The notes under the pieces: generated by a model | The model's database searches: none | What the model was told of the DNA's origin: nothing | Seen by the model: the letters and a program-made list of their open reading frames with translations, nothing else | Shown: piece by piece, positions 16,066 to 24,441 of the stretch | Layout: each line of letters opens with the position of its first letter | Numbering within the stretch: position 1 is the stretch's first letter | Assembly (NCBI RefSeq): GCF_018332655.1 | Contig: NZ_BOQL01000003.1 | Location: 83,068-147,067 of the forward strand | Length of the DNA stretch: 64,000 bases | Direction of reading: 5' to 3' | DNA from: Actinoplanes auranticolor | Lineage (GTDB): Bacteria > Actinomycetota > Actinomycetes > Mycobacteriales > Micromonosporaceae | Made by a program: the position numbers and the translations under genes

Positions 16066-16674
16066 GTGCAGTTCGCCGAGGCCTACGCCGCCGAGGACAT
16101 CGTCCTGCAGACCGCCCGCAGCCTCGCCCACGAGGTCGGCCTGGCGGCCGTCTCGCCCGGCGCGGGGTCCGTGCTGAGCGTGCTCGCCGCGGCGGGCAGC
16201 GCCAAGGCGGTCGTCGAGATCGGCACCGGTACGGGCGTGAGCGGCGTCTGGCTGCTCCGGGGCATGCGCACCGACGGCGTCCTGACCACGATCGACGTGG
16301 AGAACGAGCACCAGCGCATCGCCCGCCGGATCTTCCAGGAGGCGGGCTTCGCCGCGTCCCGGACCAGGATCATCACCGGCCGCGCGCTGGACGTGCTGCC
16401 CCGCCTGGCCGACGGCGTCTACGACCTGGTCTTCGTGGACGCGGACGCCACCGAATTCGGCGCCTGCGCCGACGCCGCGCTGCGGCTGCTGCGCCGCGGC
16501 GGGATCCTGGTGGTCAACGGCGCCCTGGCCGGCGGCCGGATCAGCGACCCGGCGGCCCGCGACGTCGACACGATCACGATCCGCGAGACGGTCAAGGCCG
16601 TCCGCGAGTCCGAAGAATGGATCCCAGCCCTGATCCCGGCCGGCGGCGGCCTCCTGACCGCCGTCAAACGCTGA
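16066..16674 (+). CDS. SAM-dependent O-methyltransferase (Rv1220c-like)
   Basis: A class I methyltransferase of the O-methyltransferase 3 family. VVEIGTGTGVSGVWLL is the SAM loop, VLTTIDVENEHQ the acidic strand, and DLVFVDADATEF the catalytic/metal region. The first standard start is GTG 16066 (202 aa), but the family usually has a further 15 or so N-terminal residues. Upstream codons in frame (SFGAPTAQSVQF) look homologous, with GGAGG at 16011-16015 and an ATC at 16021 at ideal spacing. A non-canonical AUC start is therefore possible. The substrate is unknown. Confidence 0.88.
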   Translation: MQFAEAYAAEDIVLQTARSLAHEVGLAAVSPGAGSVLSVLAAAGSAKAVVEIGTGTGVSGVWLLRGMRTDGVLTTIDVENEHQRIARRIFQEAGFAASRTRIITGRALDVLPRLADGVYDLVFVDADATEFGACADAALRLLRRGGILVVNGALAGGRISDPAARDVDTITIRETVKAVRESEEWIPALIPAGGGLLTAVKR

Positions 16675-16709
16675 GAGCTGTGTCTAATGGCCTCGCCTTC
16701 GGCTCGGCG

Positions 16710-16740
16710 GGATTGCGCCCCTTGAGGTCGGGCGCAATCC
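16710..16740. terminator. bidirectional terminator hairpin
   Basis: A perfect 11-bp stem (16710-16720 with 16730-16740) with a 9-nt loop lies between the convergent stops of the O-methyltransferase (16674) and leucyl aminopeptidase (16756). Confidence 0.75.
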
Positions 16741-16755
16741 GCACCGGGGGCGTGG

Positions 16756-18189
16756 CTATGAACTCAACCAGCGCAACAAAGTGCGGGCGCCCCAGCCGGT
16801 GGCGCCGCTGGTGAGCTCGCCGTCGTCGGCCTCGGCCCAGCTGGGGGCCGACATGTCGAGGTGCGCCCAGCGGTCCAGCCGGTCGCCCAGGAACTCGCTC
16901 AGGAACAGCGCCGCCACCACCGAGCCGGCACCGCGCGCCGGTGAGCTGTGCCGGTCGGCGATGTCGCTGTGCAGATATTCCAGGTAGTCCCCGGGCAGCG
17001 GCAGGCGCCACATCCCCTCGCCGGCGGCGGCTCCGGCGGCTGTCAGCGCCGCGGCCAGCTCGTCGTCGTGGCTGTAGAGGGCTGCGGTGCGCTTGCCCAG
17101 CGCGACCGCGTTGGCGCCGGTCAGGGTGGCCAGGTCGACCACCACGTCCGGGTGCAGCTCGGCGACCGCGTAGGCCAGGACGTCGGCGAGGACCAGCCGG
17201 CCCTCGGCGTCGGAGTTGGTGGTCTCGGTGGTGGTGCCGTCGTACTGGGTGATGACGTCGCCGGGCCGGTAGGCCGAGCCGCTGATCGCGTTCTCCGCCA
17301 GTGGCGTGAGCGCGGTGATGCGTACCGGAAGGTGCAGGTCCGCGGCACCCAGGATGGCCGCGACGACGGCGGCCGCGCCGCTCATGTCCTTTTTCATCAG
17401 CTTCATGCCGTCGCGGCTCTTGATCGAGATGCCGCCGGTGTCGAAGGTGATTCCCTTGCCCACGAGGACCACATGGCGGGACGCGGCCGCCGGCTGCCAG
17501 CTCACTTCTAGCAGCCGGGGCGGGCTCGCGGAGCCGCCGCCGACGGCCAGGATGCCGCCGAAGCCCTCCGCGGCGAGTTGCTCCGGCTCGCGGACGGTGG
17601 CGGTGAGGCCCGGGCGTGTCGCCGCCTCGGCGACGATCTGGGCGGCGAACCAGGCCGGGCTCTTCACCGAGGCCGGCATGTTGGCGAGGTCGCGGGCGAG
17701 CCAGGTCGCGGCGGCCGTCACGCGGGCCACTTCGAGGCTCTGGGCGAGGCTTCCGGGGTCGTCGACCCGGATGGTGATCTCTGCGCTCCGGGGGCCGGTG
17801 GGGGCTTCCCGGAAGCGGTAGGAGGCGAGCCACAGGCCCTCGGCGAGCCCGCGCAGCGCCTCGGCGGGAACCTCGGCGCCGAGCTGGATCTGCACCGGCT
17901 CCTCGGCGCGGACGGCCCGGGCGATCGCCGCGCCGGCGGCTCGCCAGCCGGCCTCGTCACCGCGGCCCACCCCGGCCAGCAGGACTCTCGCGGGTCGCCG
18001 CGTCGGGCGCGGCAGCACCTGCACCGCACCGGGTCGTCCAGGGTCATCCGCGCTGCTCAGCAGGGCGGTGACCTCGGCTTGCAGGTCGGCGTCCGCGGCG
18101 TCGGCAGCGGTCGGGAGGCCGTCGGCACCGACCGCGAGCACGCGGGTGGAATCGTCGGCGGGCCCGGACGTCAGCCTGATCGCGAACAC
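16756..18189 (-). CDS. pepA: leucyl aminopeptidase (M17 family)
   Basis: A 477-aa cytosolic two-metal aminopeptidase. The C-terminal M17 domain shows GKGITFDTGGISIKSRDGM (metal Lys and Asp), MKKDMSGAAAV, NSDAEGRLVLADVL (family signature NTDAEGRL with Ser for Thr) and DLATLTGA. The N-terminal macro-like domain occupies about residues 1-160. GTG 18189 is preferred; TTG 18210 in frame is an alternative. A strong hairpin lies just upstream and ends the DUF3117 transcript. Confidence 0.92.
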   Translation of the reverse strand: MFAIRLTSGPADDSTRVLAVGADGLPTAADAADADLQAEVTALLSSADDPGRPGAVQVLPRPTRRPARVLLAGVGRGDEAGWRAAGAAIARAVRAEEPVQIQLGAEVPAEALRGLAEGLWLASYRFREAPTGPRSAEITIRVDDPGSLAQSLEVARVTAAATWLARDLANMPASVKSPAWFAAQIVAEAATRPGLTATVREPEQLAAEGFGGILAVGGGSASPPRLLEVSWQPAAASRHVVLVGKGITFDTGGISIKSRDGMKLMKKDMSGAAAVVAAILGAADLHLPVRITALTPLAENAISGSAYRPGDVITQYDGTTTETTNSDAEGRLVLADVLAYAVAELHPDVVVDLATLTGANAVALGKRTAALYSHDDELAAALTAAGAAAGEGMWRLPLPGDYLEYLHSDIADRHSSPARGAGSVVAALFLSEFLGDRLDRWAHLDMSAPSWAEADDGELTSGATGWGARTLLRWLSS

Positions 18190-18220
18190 TGGAGGATGAC
18201 CTTTCCGCAAGACATGGAAA

Positions 18221-18254
18221 GCCCGCCGGTACGGCAGGTACCGTACCGGCGGGC
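18221..18254 (-). terminator. strong hairpin after DUF3117 gene
   Basis: A perfect 14-bp stem (18221-18234 with 18241-18254) with a 6-nt loop, followed on the minus strand by TTTCC. It separates the DUF3117 gene from pepA. Confidence 0.8.
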
Positions 18255-18265
18255 CACGTGAAACG

Positions 18266-18433
18266 TCAGCCGGCGATCGCCTTCAACGCGTCACCAAGCG
18301 CGTTGGCCTCGTCCGGAGTCATCTCAACGACGAGACGGCCACCACCCTCCAGCGGGACGCGCATGACGATCCCGCGTCCTTCCTTGGTGACCTCCAGCGG
18401 ACCATCGCCCGTCCGCGGCTTCATCGCCGCCAT
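18266..18433 (-). CDS. DUF3117 small conserved protein
   Basis: A 55-aa protein beginning MAAMKPRTGDGPLEVTKEGR and continuing through RVPLEGGGRLVVEM to DEANALGDALKAI. It is near-identical in character to the short, very conserved DUF3117 proteins of actinobacteria (Rv1211-like). The GGGGAG ribosome binding site lies 8 bp before the ATG. It is followed by a perfect terminator. Function unknown. Its conservation and monocistronic layout suggest a basic cellular role. Confidence 0.93.
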   Translation of the reverse strand: MAAMKPRTGDGPLEVTKEGRGIVMRVPLEGGGRLVVEMTPDEANALGDALKAIAG

Positions 18434-18676
18434 CTTGTCTCCCCTCAGACCTACATCAGGGTCGCGGTGGGTTACCCCACAGCCACTTCGTCAACGCGCC
18501 GTGCTCAGCCCCACGGTGCGCCGTACCTCGTATCCGACCGGCGGAGTCGCCCCCGCTGGACCGACCCGAGACCGCAGCGCTGCGAGCCTCGCCCGACGTC
18601 ACGCGACGTGGCCCACCGTGCCGATCAAACATTTTCCCTGATGAACACCGGCGAACCCAAACCCAGCCCGGGCTGA

Positions 18677-18715
18677 TGTGACAGCGTCTAGCATATCGCC
18701 TTTCGGGCTGTCACA
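18677..18715. promoter_or_regulatory. dyad TGTGACAGC-N21-GCTGTCACA upstream of paaX
   Basis: Two perfect 9-bp inverted arms (18677-18685 and 18707-18715) enclose a TAGCAT -10-like element at 18689-18694, just upstream of the paaX ATG (18726). A widely spaced dyad that straddles a promoter fits autorepression by the PaaX-family regulator. Confidence 0.6.
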
Positions 18716-18725
18716 ATGTGCGGTC

Positions 18726-19538
18726 ATGCAGGCGCGGTCGGCACTCTTCGACCTCTACGGCGACTATCTGCGCCCGAGAGGCGGCCGCGCGCCGGTCGCC
18801 GCCCTCGTCAAACTGCTCGCGCCGGTCGGCATCGCGCCCCCCGCGGTCCGCACCGCGGTCTCCCGGATGGTGCGTCAGGGCTGGTTGCACCCTATGCGAC
18901 TGGTCTCCGGCCCGGGCTATCTACTCACTCCCAAAGCCGCCCGCCGGCTCGACGAGGCGGCGGCCCGGATCTACCGGACCGGGCGCAACGGCTGGGACGG
19001 GCGCTTCGATCTGGTCCTGACCCGGGCCCCGGTCCCGCGCCGGGAAGCGAAACGACTGACTTTTCTGGGCTACGGCATGTTGGGCGAGTTCGCCTGGGTC
19101 GCCCCGCGCGCCACGGACGAGGTGGACACGGTCCTGGCCGAGGCCGGGGTCGGCTACGAACGGTTCAGCGCCAGCCACGCGGCCGGCTCGCCGGGAGCGG
19201 CCGAGGTGGTCGGCCGGGCCTGGGACCTCACCGAGATCGGCCGGGCGTACGAGGACTTCATCGCGACCCAGCGCCCGATCGTCACGGCGGTCAACGCCCG
19301 CAGCTCCGACGAGGAGGCGTACGCGGCCCGCTTCCAGCTGGTGCACGCCTGGCGCTCGTTCCTGTTCCGCGACCCGCAGCTGCCCGCCTCCCTGCTGCCC
19401 GCCCGCTGGCCCGGCACCAGCGCGGCGACGTTCTTCGACCGGCACGCCGCCCGGTTACGGCCGGCCGCCGACCGCTACGTCGAGAGGTGCCTGGCGTCCG
19501 TGTCTCGCGGTGGACGTGTGGGATTCTCAGAACCATGA
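18726..19538 (+). CDS. PaaX-family transcriptional regulator
   Basis: A 270-aa regulator with an N-terminal winged-helix domain (about 1-75; APPAVRTAVSRMVRQGWL is the recognition region). The PaaX central domain (LTFLGYGMLGEFAWVAPR) and a C-terminal domain with the family's RFQLVHAWRSFLFRDPQLPASLLP follow. PaaX proteins repress phenylacetate catabolism and are released by phenylacetyl-CoA. ATG 18726 was chosen from domain position. An earlier GTG lies inside the operator dyad. The stop overlaps the start of the PaaG-like gene by 4 bp, so the two are coupled. Confidence 0.9.
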   Translation: MQARSALFDLYGDYLRPRGGRAPVAALVKLLAPVGIAPPAVRTAVSRMVRQGWLHPMRLVSGPGYLLTPKAARRLDEAAARIYRTGRNGWDGRFDLVLTRAPVPRREAKRLTFLGYGMLGEFAWVAPRATDEVDTVLAEAGVGYERFSASHAAGSPGAAEVVGRAWDLTEIGRAYEDFIATQRPIVTAVNARSSDEEAYAARFQLVHAWRSFLFRDPQLPASLLPARWPGTSAATFFDRHAARLRPAADRYVERCLASVSRGGRVGFSEP

Positions 19539-20368
19539 CAGCCATCCAACCGCCCCACCCGCCGCCCATGAGCGGGCTGAAGACCGACTCCCTGCTTGTC
19601 GACCGCACCGACGCTGTCGTGACCCTGACCCTGAACCGGCCCGACGCCATGAACGCCCTGGATGTGGACCTCAAGGAGGCCCTGCGGGACACGCTGGCGT
19701 CGATCGAGACCGACCGGTCCATCCGGGCGGTCGTGCTGGCCGGGGCGGGCAAGGCGTTCTGCGTGGGCCAGGATCTCCGTGAGCACGCCCGCGACCTGGA
19801 CAAGGGCGCCACCGAGCTGGACACCGTGCGGCAGCACTACAACCCCATCGCGCAGCGGCTGGCCAGCCTGCCCAAGCCGGTGGTCGCCGCCGTCCGGGGC
19901 ACCGCGGCGGGTGCCGGCGCGTCGCTGGCCCTGCTCGCCGACTTCCGCATCGGCGGCCCGCGCACCACCTTCCTGATGGCCTTCTCGAACGTCGGGCTGG
20001 CCGGGGACACCGGTGTGACCTGGTCGCTGCCGCACATCGTGGGCCGGGCCCGGGCGCTGGAGCTGCTGCTGCTGGCCCAGCCGGTACGCGCCCAGGAGAG
20101 CCTCGACTACGGCCTGCTCACCCAGCTGGTCACCGACGACGAGCAGGTGCTGCCGACCGCGCAGGAGTTCGCCGCCCGGCTCGCCGCCGGCCCCACGGTG
20201 GCGTACGCGGCCATCAAGCGCGAGCTGTCCATCGGCACGGCCGGCTCGCTCTCCGACGCGCTGGCCGCCGAGGCCCAGGCGCAGGCCATCTGCGGGCGGA
20301 CCGCCGACCACCAGGCCGCGGTGACGGCGTTCGTGGCGAAGGAGAAGCCGGTCTTCGAGGGCCGGTGA
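19535..20368 (+). CDS. enoyl-CoA hydratase/isomerase, PaaG-like
   Basis: A 277-aa crotonase-fold protein. GKAFCVGQDLREHA and GTAAGAGASLALLADFRI form the oxyanion hole. GDTGVTWSLPHIVGRARALEL carries an Asp where PaaG-type isomerases have theirs, and the C-terminus CGRTADHQAAVTAFVAKEKPVFEG closely follows PaaG. This favours a ring-epoxyphenylacetyl-CoA isomerase or related enoyl-CoA isomerase over a plain hydratase. Coupling to paaX supports a phenylacetyl-CoA-like substrate. No paaABCDE oxygenase genes lie in the window. Confidence 0.85.
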   Translation: MTAIQPPHPPPMSGLKTDSLLVDRTDAVVTLTLNRPDAMNALDVDLKEALRDTLASIETDRSIRAVVLAGAGKAFCVGQDLREHARDLDKGATELDTVRQHYNPIAQRLASLPKPVVAAVRGTAAGAGASLALLADFRIGGPRTTFLMAFSNVGLAGDTGVTWSLPHIVGRARALELLLLAQPVRAQESLDYGLLTQLVTDDEQVLPTAQEFAARLAAGPTVAYAAIKRELSIGTAGSLSDALAAEAQAQAICGRTADHQAAVTAFVAKEKPVFEGR

Positions 20369-20430
20369 TTCTTCCTGCGGGTAGCGCCGACGGTATGAGC
20401 ATTTCGGGATACCCGCATCAATGCAGGTAA

Positions 20431-21294
<864 letters not shown>

Positions 21295-21310
21295 CCCGGC
21301 AAGGCACGCG

Positions 21311-21343
21311 AACGGGCCCGGAGCTTGCCGCTCCGGGCCCGTT
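21311..21343. terminator. bidirectional terminator
   Basis: A perfect 14-bp stem (21311-21324 with 21330-21343) with a 5-nt loop lies between the trypsin stop (21294) and the convergent hypothetical gene stop (21357). Confidence 0.8.
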
Positions 21344-21356
21344 GCGCTGCCGGTGG

Positions 21357-21914
21357 CTAGTCGTCGTCCTCGTCCTCTTCGGGATCCTGGTTGGCCTGCT
21401 CACCCAGCACGAACGCCTGCATGGCCAGCTCGTCGCCGGCGGGCGAGACGAAGGTCGGCAGCTCGGCCGGGCCCAGCTCCAGCGCGTACGACCAGAACTG
21501 CCGCACCGCCTCCGCCGGGGTGGCCGCCTCGATCGGCAGGTCCAGGCTGACCAGCCAGGTCTGCCGGTCCGGGCCGGCGTTCAGCCGGACGGCGAACCGC
21601 TCGTACTGCTCCTCGTCGACCTCGGCGACCGGCTCGGCCAGCTTGAGCTCGCCGGCCGGCACCGGCGCGTCGAAGGACCGCCGGGAGTAGGTGACGGTCA
21701 GCTCCTCAACGCCGTGCGCGCCCCGCCGGGCCAGCCCGTCGCCGACCACACCCAGCGCCACCACCTGCGGCGCCTGCTCGTCCGCGACCAGCAGAACTCT
21801 GTCGCCGGCCGCCGGCCGCACGCCGGCCAGGCCGGCCACGGTCAGGGTGTCGTGATGGAACAACCGCTCGGTCGCCCACCGATCCGCCGGAATGATCACC
21901 GCCCACTGCGCCAT
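21357..21914 (-). CDS. conserved hypothetical protein
   Basis: A 185-aa soluble protein starting MAQWAVIIPADRWATERLFH. It has an N-terminal beta-rich domain with GDRVLLVADEQAPQVVALGVVGD (EVE/PUA-like in feel) and a second part with YERFAVRLNAGPDRQTWLVSLDLPIEA. The C-terminus is strongly acidic (EEDEDDD). I do not recognise an established family. An ATG nine bases further upstream (21923) is an alternative start. It is the last gene on this strand before the terminator shared with the trypsin gene. Confidence 0.68.
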   Translation of the reverse strand: MAQWAVIIPADRWATERLFHHDTLTVAGLAGVRPAAGDRVLLVADEQAPQVVALGVVGDGLARRGAHGVEELTVTYSRRSFDAPVPAGELKLAEPVAEVDEEQYERFAVRLNAGPDRQTWLVSLDLPIEAATPAEAVRQFWSYALELGPAELPTFVSPAGDELAMQAFVLGEQANQDPEEDEDDD

Positions 21915-22101
21915 GCGCACCATCACATCACGAGCGGCCGGACCGCCCGGCGCTGGCTCGGGTGGGCGTGACGGGCCCGGCACTCAGGACGCCGGCGCGA
22001 GGGCCTGAGCGGTCCGCTGACGGCCGGTCGGCGCCGCGCCGACCTCGGGGCCCGGCCCGGGGCGCGGTAGCCGCGGAGACGAGCTGACCGGGGACCGGTC
22101 G

Positions 22102-22692
22102 TCAGGGGCGGGACGGCGGGACGAAGCAACCGGCGAGGTGATCGTCGACCATGCCCGTCGCCTGCATCAGGGCGTAGGCCGTCGTCGGGCCGACGAACTT
22201 GAAGCCGCGCTTCTTCAGCTCCCTGGCCAGCGCGACCGACTCCGGCGTGGTCGCCGGGACGTCCGCCACGGTCGCCGGGCGCGCCCGCGGCGGCGGCGCG
22301 AAGGACCAGAGCAGGGCGGCCAGTCCCTCCGGCAGATCGGCGGCCACCCGGGCGTTGTGCAGGGCCGCGTCGACCTTCATCCGGTTGCGGACGATGCCCG
22401 GGTCGGCCATCAGCCGGGTGGCGTCGGCCTCGGAGAACGCCGCCACCGCGGGGATCGAGAAGCCGGCGAACGCCGTCCGGAAGGCCGGGCGTTTGCGCAG
22501 GATGGTGATCCAGGAGAGCCCGGACTGGAAGGCCTCGAGGGTGAGCCGTTCGAACAGCGCGTCGTCGCCGTGCACCGGCCGGCCCCACTCGAGGTCGTGG
22601 TAGGGCAGGTAGTCGGGCGTGCTGCCGCCCCATCCGCACCTGGCCCGGCCGTCCGCCCTCACCACCAGGCCCGCGGCGGTCACATCAGTCAT
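22102..22692 (-). CDS. tag: DNA-3-methyladenine glycosylase I
   Basis: A 196-aa base-excision repair enzyme removing N3-methyladenine. The Tag zinc site is complete: Cys19 (RCGWG), His32 (YHDLEWG), and His185-x3-Cys189 near the C-terminus (DDHLAGCF). The DLEWGRPVHGDDALFERLTLEAFQ block and SWITILRKRPAFR helix-hairpin region are typical. It is placed near DUF3117 and DivIVA-domain genes as in the mycobacterial Rv1209-Rv1211 cluster. Confidence 0.95.
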   Translation of the reverse strand: MTDVTAAGLVVRADGRARCGWGGSTPDYLPYHDLEWGRPVHGDDALFERLTLEAFQSGLSWITILRKRPAFRTAFAGFSIPAVAAFSEADATRLMADPGIVRNRMKVDAALHNARVAADLPEGLAALLWSFAPPPRARPATVADVPATTPESVALARELKKRGFKFVGPTTAYALMQATGMVDDHLAGCFVPPSRP

Positions 22693-22725
22693 GCCGGAAC
22701 CGTACGAGGCCCCTCTGACAGAAAG

Positions 22726-23223
22726 TCAGGACAGACGGCCCTGCTCGACCAGGCGGCCGAACCTCTTCAGGGCGCCCTTGAGGCTCAGCTTGGAACCGGG
22801 CCAGATCACCGGCCAGGCCAGCTTGGCGGCCGCGCCGCCGGGCAGGTGGAACCACTCGTGCATCACGACCTGGGTGCGGTCACCGGCCATCGCCGTGCAG
22901 CGCATCGCGCCGGGGCCGCGCAGAACCTTGCCGCAGTGCACCACGCGGACCTCGTACGGCGCGTCGACCCGCACCACCCGCATCTCGTCGCGCAGCCCGG
23001 CGGCGCCCACGCCGGTGATCGCCTCGATCAGGCTGCCCTCGCCGCCGTCCCCCTCGACCACCCGCACCTTGGTGAACGGGATCCACTCGGACTGCCGCTC
23101 CCAGTTGGTGAACGCCGCGAAGACCCGCGGGGCGGGCGCGTTGACGATGACGGTCGCGGTGACCTCCCCGGTGCCGGGGATCGCGGCGTCGCCGAGCCCG
23201 TCGACCGGCCCCGGCGCACTCAC
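22726..23223 (-). CDS. SRPBCC (START-like) family protein
   Basis: A 165-aa ligand-binding helix-grip protein. TATVIVNAPAPRVFAAFTNWERQSEWIPFTKVRVVEG is the usual SRPBCC opening. The C-terminus carries the long helix AKLAWPVIWPGSKLSLKGALKRFGRLVEQG. The ligand is unknown. Its GTG start overlaps the stop of the upstream DivIVA-domain gene (GTGA), implying coupled translation. Tag lies downstream on the same strand after 33 bp. Confidence 0.82.
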   Translation of the reverse strand: MSAPGPVDGLGDAAIPGTGEVTATVIVNAPAPRVFAAFTNWERQSEWIPFTKVRVVEGDGGEGSLIEAITGVGAAGLRDEMRVVRVDAPYEVRVVHCGKVLRGPGAMRCTAMAGDRTQVVMHEWFHLPGGAAAKLAWPVIWPGSKLSLKGALKRFGRLVEQGRLS

Positions 23224-23780
23224 CGGCTCTCCGCCGGTTCCTCGTCACCCGCCGGCCGGGCAGGCGCCTTCTCCGCGGCGGGCTGCTCCCCGGCGGCGGG
23301 GGCGGTGGCAGCGGGGGCGGTGGCAGCGGGGGCGGTGGCAGCGGGGGCGGTGGTGGCAGCGGGCTTGTCGTCCGGCGGCGTCACGTCGGGGACGACCACG
23401 GCCGGCTCGGCGGGCGGCGGGGCGACCGCGGCCTCCCGGGCCCGGCGCAGCACGTCGGCGTCGGCGGTACGGCCCTCGCGCAGCGCGGCGACCTCGGCCT
23501 CCAGCACGCCGATCAGCTCACCCTTGTAGCCGATGTCGTAGGCGGCCCGCTGCAGCGCCTGGTCGACCTGGGACATCCGGTAGCCGCGGAACGCGGTGTC
23601 GAACCTGGTCCGGAACACGTCCTCCTCGCCGAGCGGACGGTCGCTGGGCAGCGGCAGCGACTTGCCGTCCGGCTCGACCGGCGTCAGGCCGGGGTCGCCT
23701 CCGCTCACCATGACGGTCACACCGAAGACGATCGCCGCGACCACGAGCGCCACGACGACGAAGAGGAGAAGCTGGCCCAT
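23220..23780 (-). CDS. DivIVA-domain membrane protein with Ala/Pro/Thr repeat tail
   Basis: A 186-aa protein with one N-terminal transmembrane helix (LLLFVVVALVVAAIVFGVTVMV), then a DivIVA-like segment (FDTAFRGYRMSQVDQALQRAAYDIG). A helical region and a low-complexity tail made of APAAT units follow (four 15-bp repeats in the DNA). The equivalent mycobacterial protein (Rv1209) occupies the same neighbourhood. It probably sits at curved membrane or septa, which is an inference from the DivIVA segment. ATG 23780 was chosen because it begins at the membrane helix. Confidence 0.82.
   Translation of the reverse strand: MGQLLLFVVVALVVAAIVFGVTVMVSGGDPGLTPVEPDGKSLPLPSDRPLGEEDVFRTRFDTAFRGYRMSQVDQALQRAAYDIGYKGELIGVLEAEVAALREGRTADADVLRRAREAAVAPPPAEPAVVVPDVTPPDDKPAATTAPAATAPAATAPAATAPAAGEQPAAEKAPARPAGDEEPAESR
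23296..23355. repeat. four 15-bp tandem repeats inside the DivIVA-domain gene
   Basis: The unit GCGGGGGCGGTGGCA is repeated three times exactly and a fourth time with two changes. In frame it encodes repeated TAPAA. Such units vary in number by slippage. Confidence 0.85.
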
Positions 23781-23863
23781 GGGCACGATCGTGGCACGAC
23801 GGCTGCGGCTGTGCGAGCCCGCCACCCCGCCGGGCGGGAAACGCCCCCGGCGATCGAGGGGCG

Positions 23864-24241
23864 TCAGGTCCAGGTAAGGATCTTCTTGCGCCAGGCGTAG
23901 ACGATGCCGAGCGCCAGAACCGCCACGAAGACCCCCATCTCGGCCACGGTCAGCAGACCGAATCCGGGCCGGTCGAAGACAACCGCCCAGGGGAACAGGA
24001 AGACCGCCTCGACGGCGAAGAGCACATAGAGGTACGCGTACACGTAGTAGCGGATCTGGGCCTGCGCCCAGTCGCCGCCGACCGGGTCGACGCCGCTCTC
24101 GTAGGTCAGCCGCTTGCCCGCCGGCTCCGCCGGATGGGCCGGTCTGAGCAGCCTGTTCGCCCCGAAGGCGCCGACGAAGACCAGCACACCGGCGGCCAGC
24201 ACCAGCCCCAGCGTCGCGTACGAACCCAGATAGCCCTGCAC
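23864..24241 (-). CDS. nuoA: orphan NADH-quinone oxidoreductase subunit A (NuoA-like)
   Basis: A 125-aa, three-helix membrane protein of the NuoA/ND3 family. Residues TYESGVDPVGGDWAQAQIRYYVYAYLY and FAVEAVFLFPWAVVF are the family signature. Two positions differ from canonical NuoA: the loop cysteine of ECG is Ser (ESG), and the Asp of the membrane FDxE motif is Ala (FAVE). No nuoB-N genes adjoin it. It is divergent from korAB, with which a second nuo cluster is associated in Streptomyces. It starts with GTG at 24241. Confidence 0.85.
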   Translation of the reverse strand: MQGYLGSYATLGLVLAAGVLVFVGAFGANRLLRPAHPAEPAGKRLTYESGVDPVGGDWAQAQIRYYVYAYLYVLFAVEAVFLFPWAVVFDRPGFGLLTVAEMGVFVAVLALGIVYAWRKKILTWT

Positions 24242-24280
24242 GGCCGCAGCCTAGCGAACCGAAGAGTGGGCTCGGGTGGC

Positions 24281-24299
24281 TCAGGCAAGCCTTACCTGG
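24281..24299. promoter_or_regulatory. DtxR/IdeR-like iron-box dyad between nuoA and korA
   Basis: TCAGGCAAGCCTTACCTGG holds a 15-bp dyad AGGnAAGnCTTnCCT. It agrees with the iron-box consensus TTAGGTTAGGCTAACCTAA at about 12 of 19 positions, including both AGG/CCT ends. It lies 40 bp from the nuoA start and 143 bp before korA, so it could control either promoter. Confidence 0.45.
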
Positions 24300-24441
24300 C
24301 TACTGTGGTCAACGGTCTGAAGTCGGACACGCCCCGGTCCCCACGACGGTAAGGAGTGCCGACGTAGGCTGGAAGTGACTATTGCGGGCCGGCTCATCGA
24401 CGTGCGTACCCGCCGGCCGGCTCCTTCAGGAGGTTGGAAAC

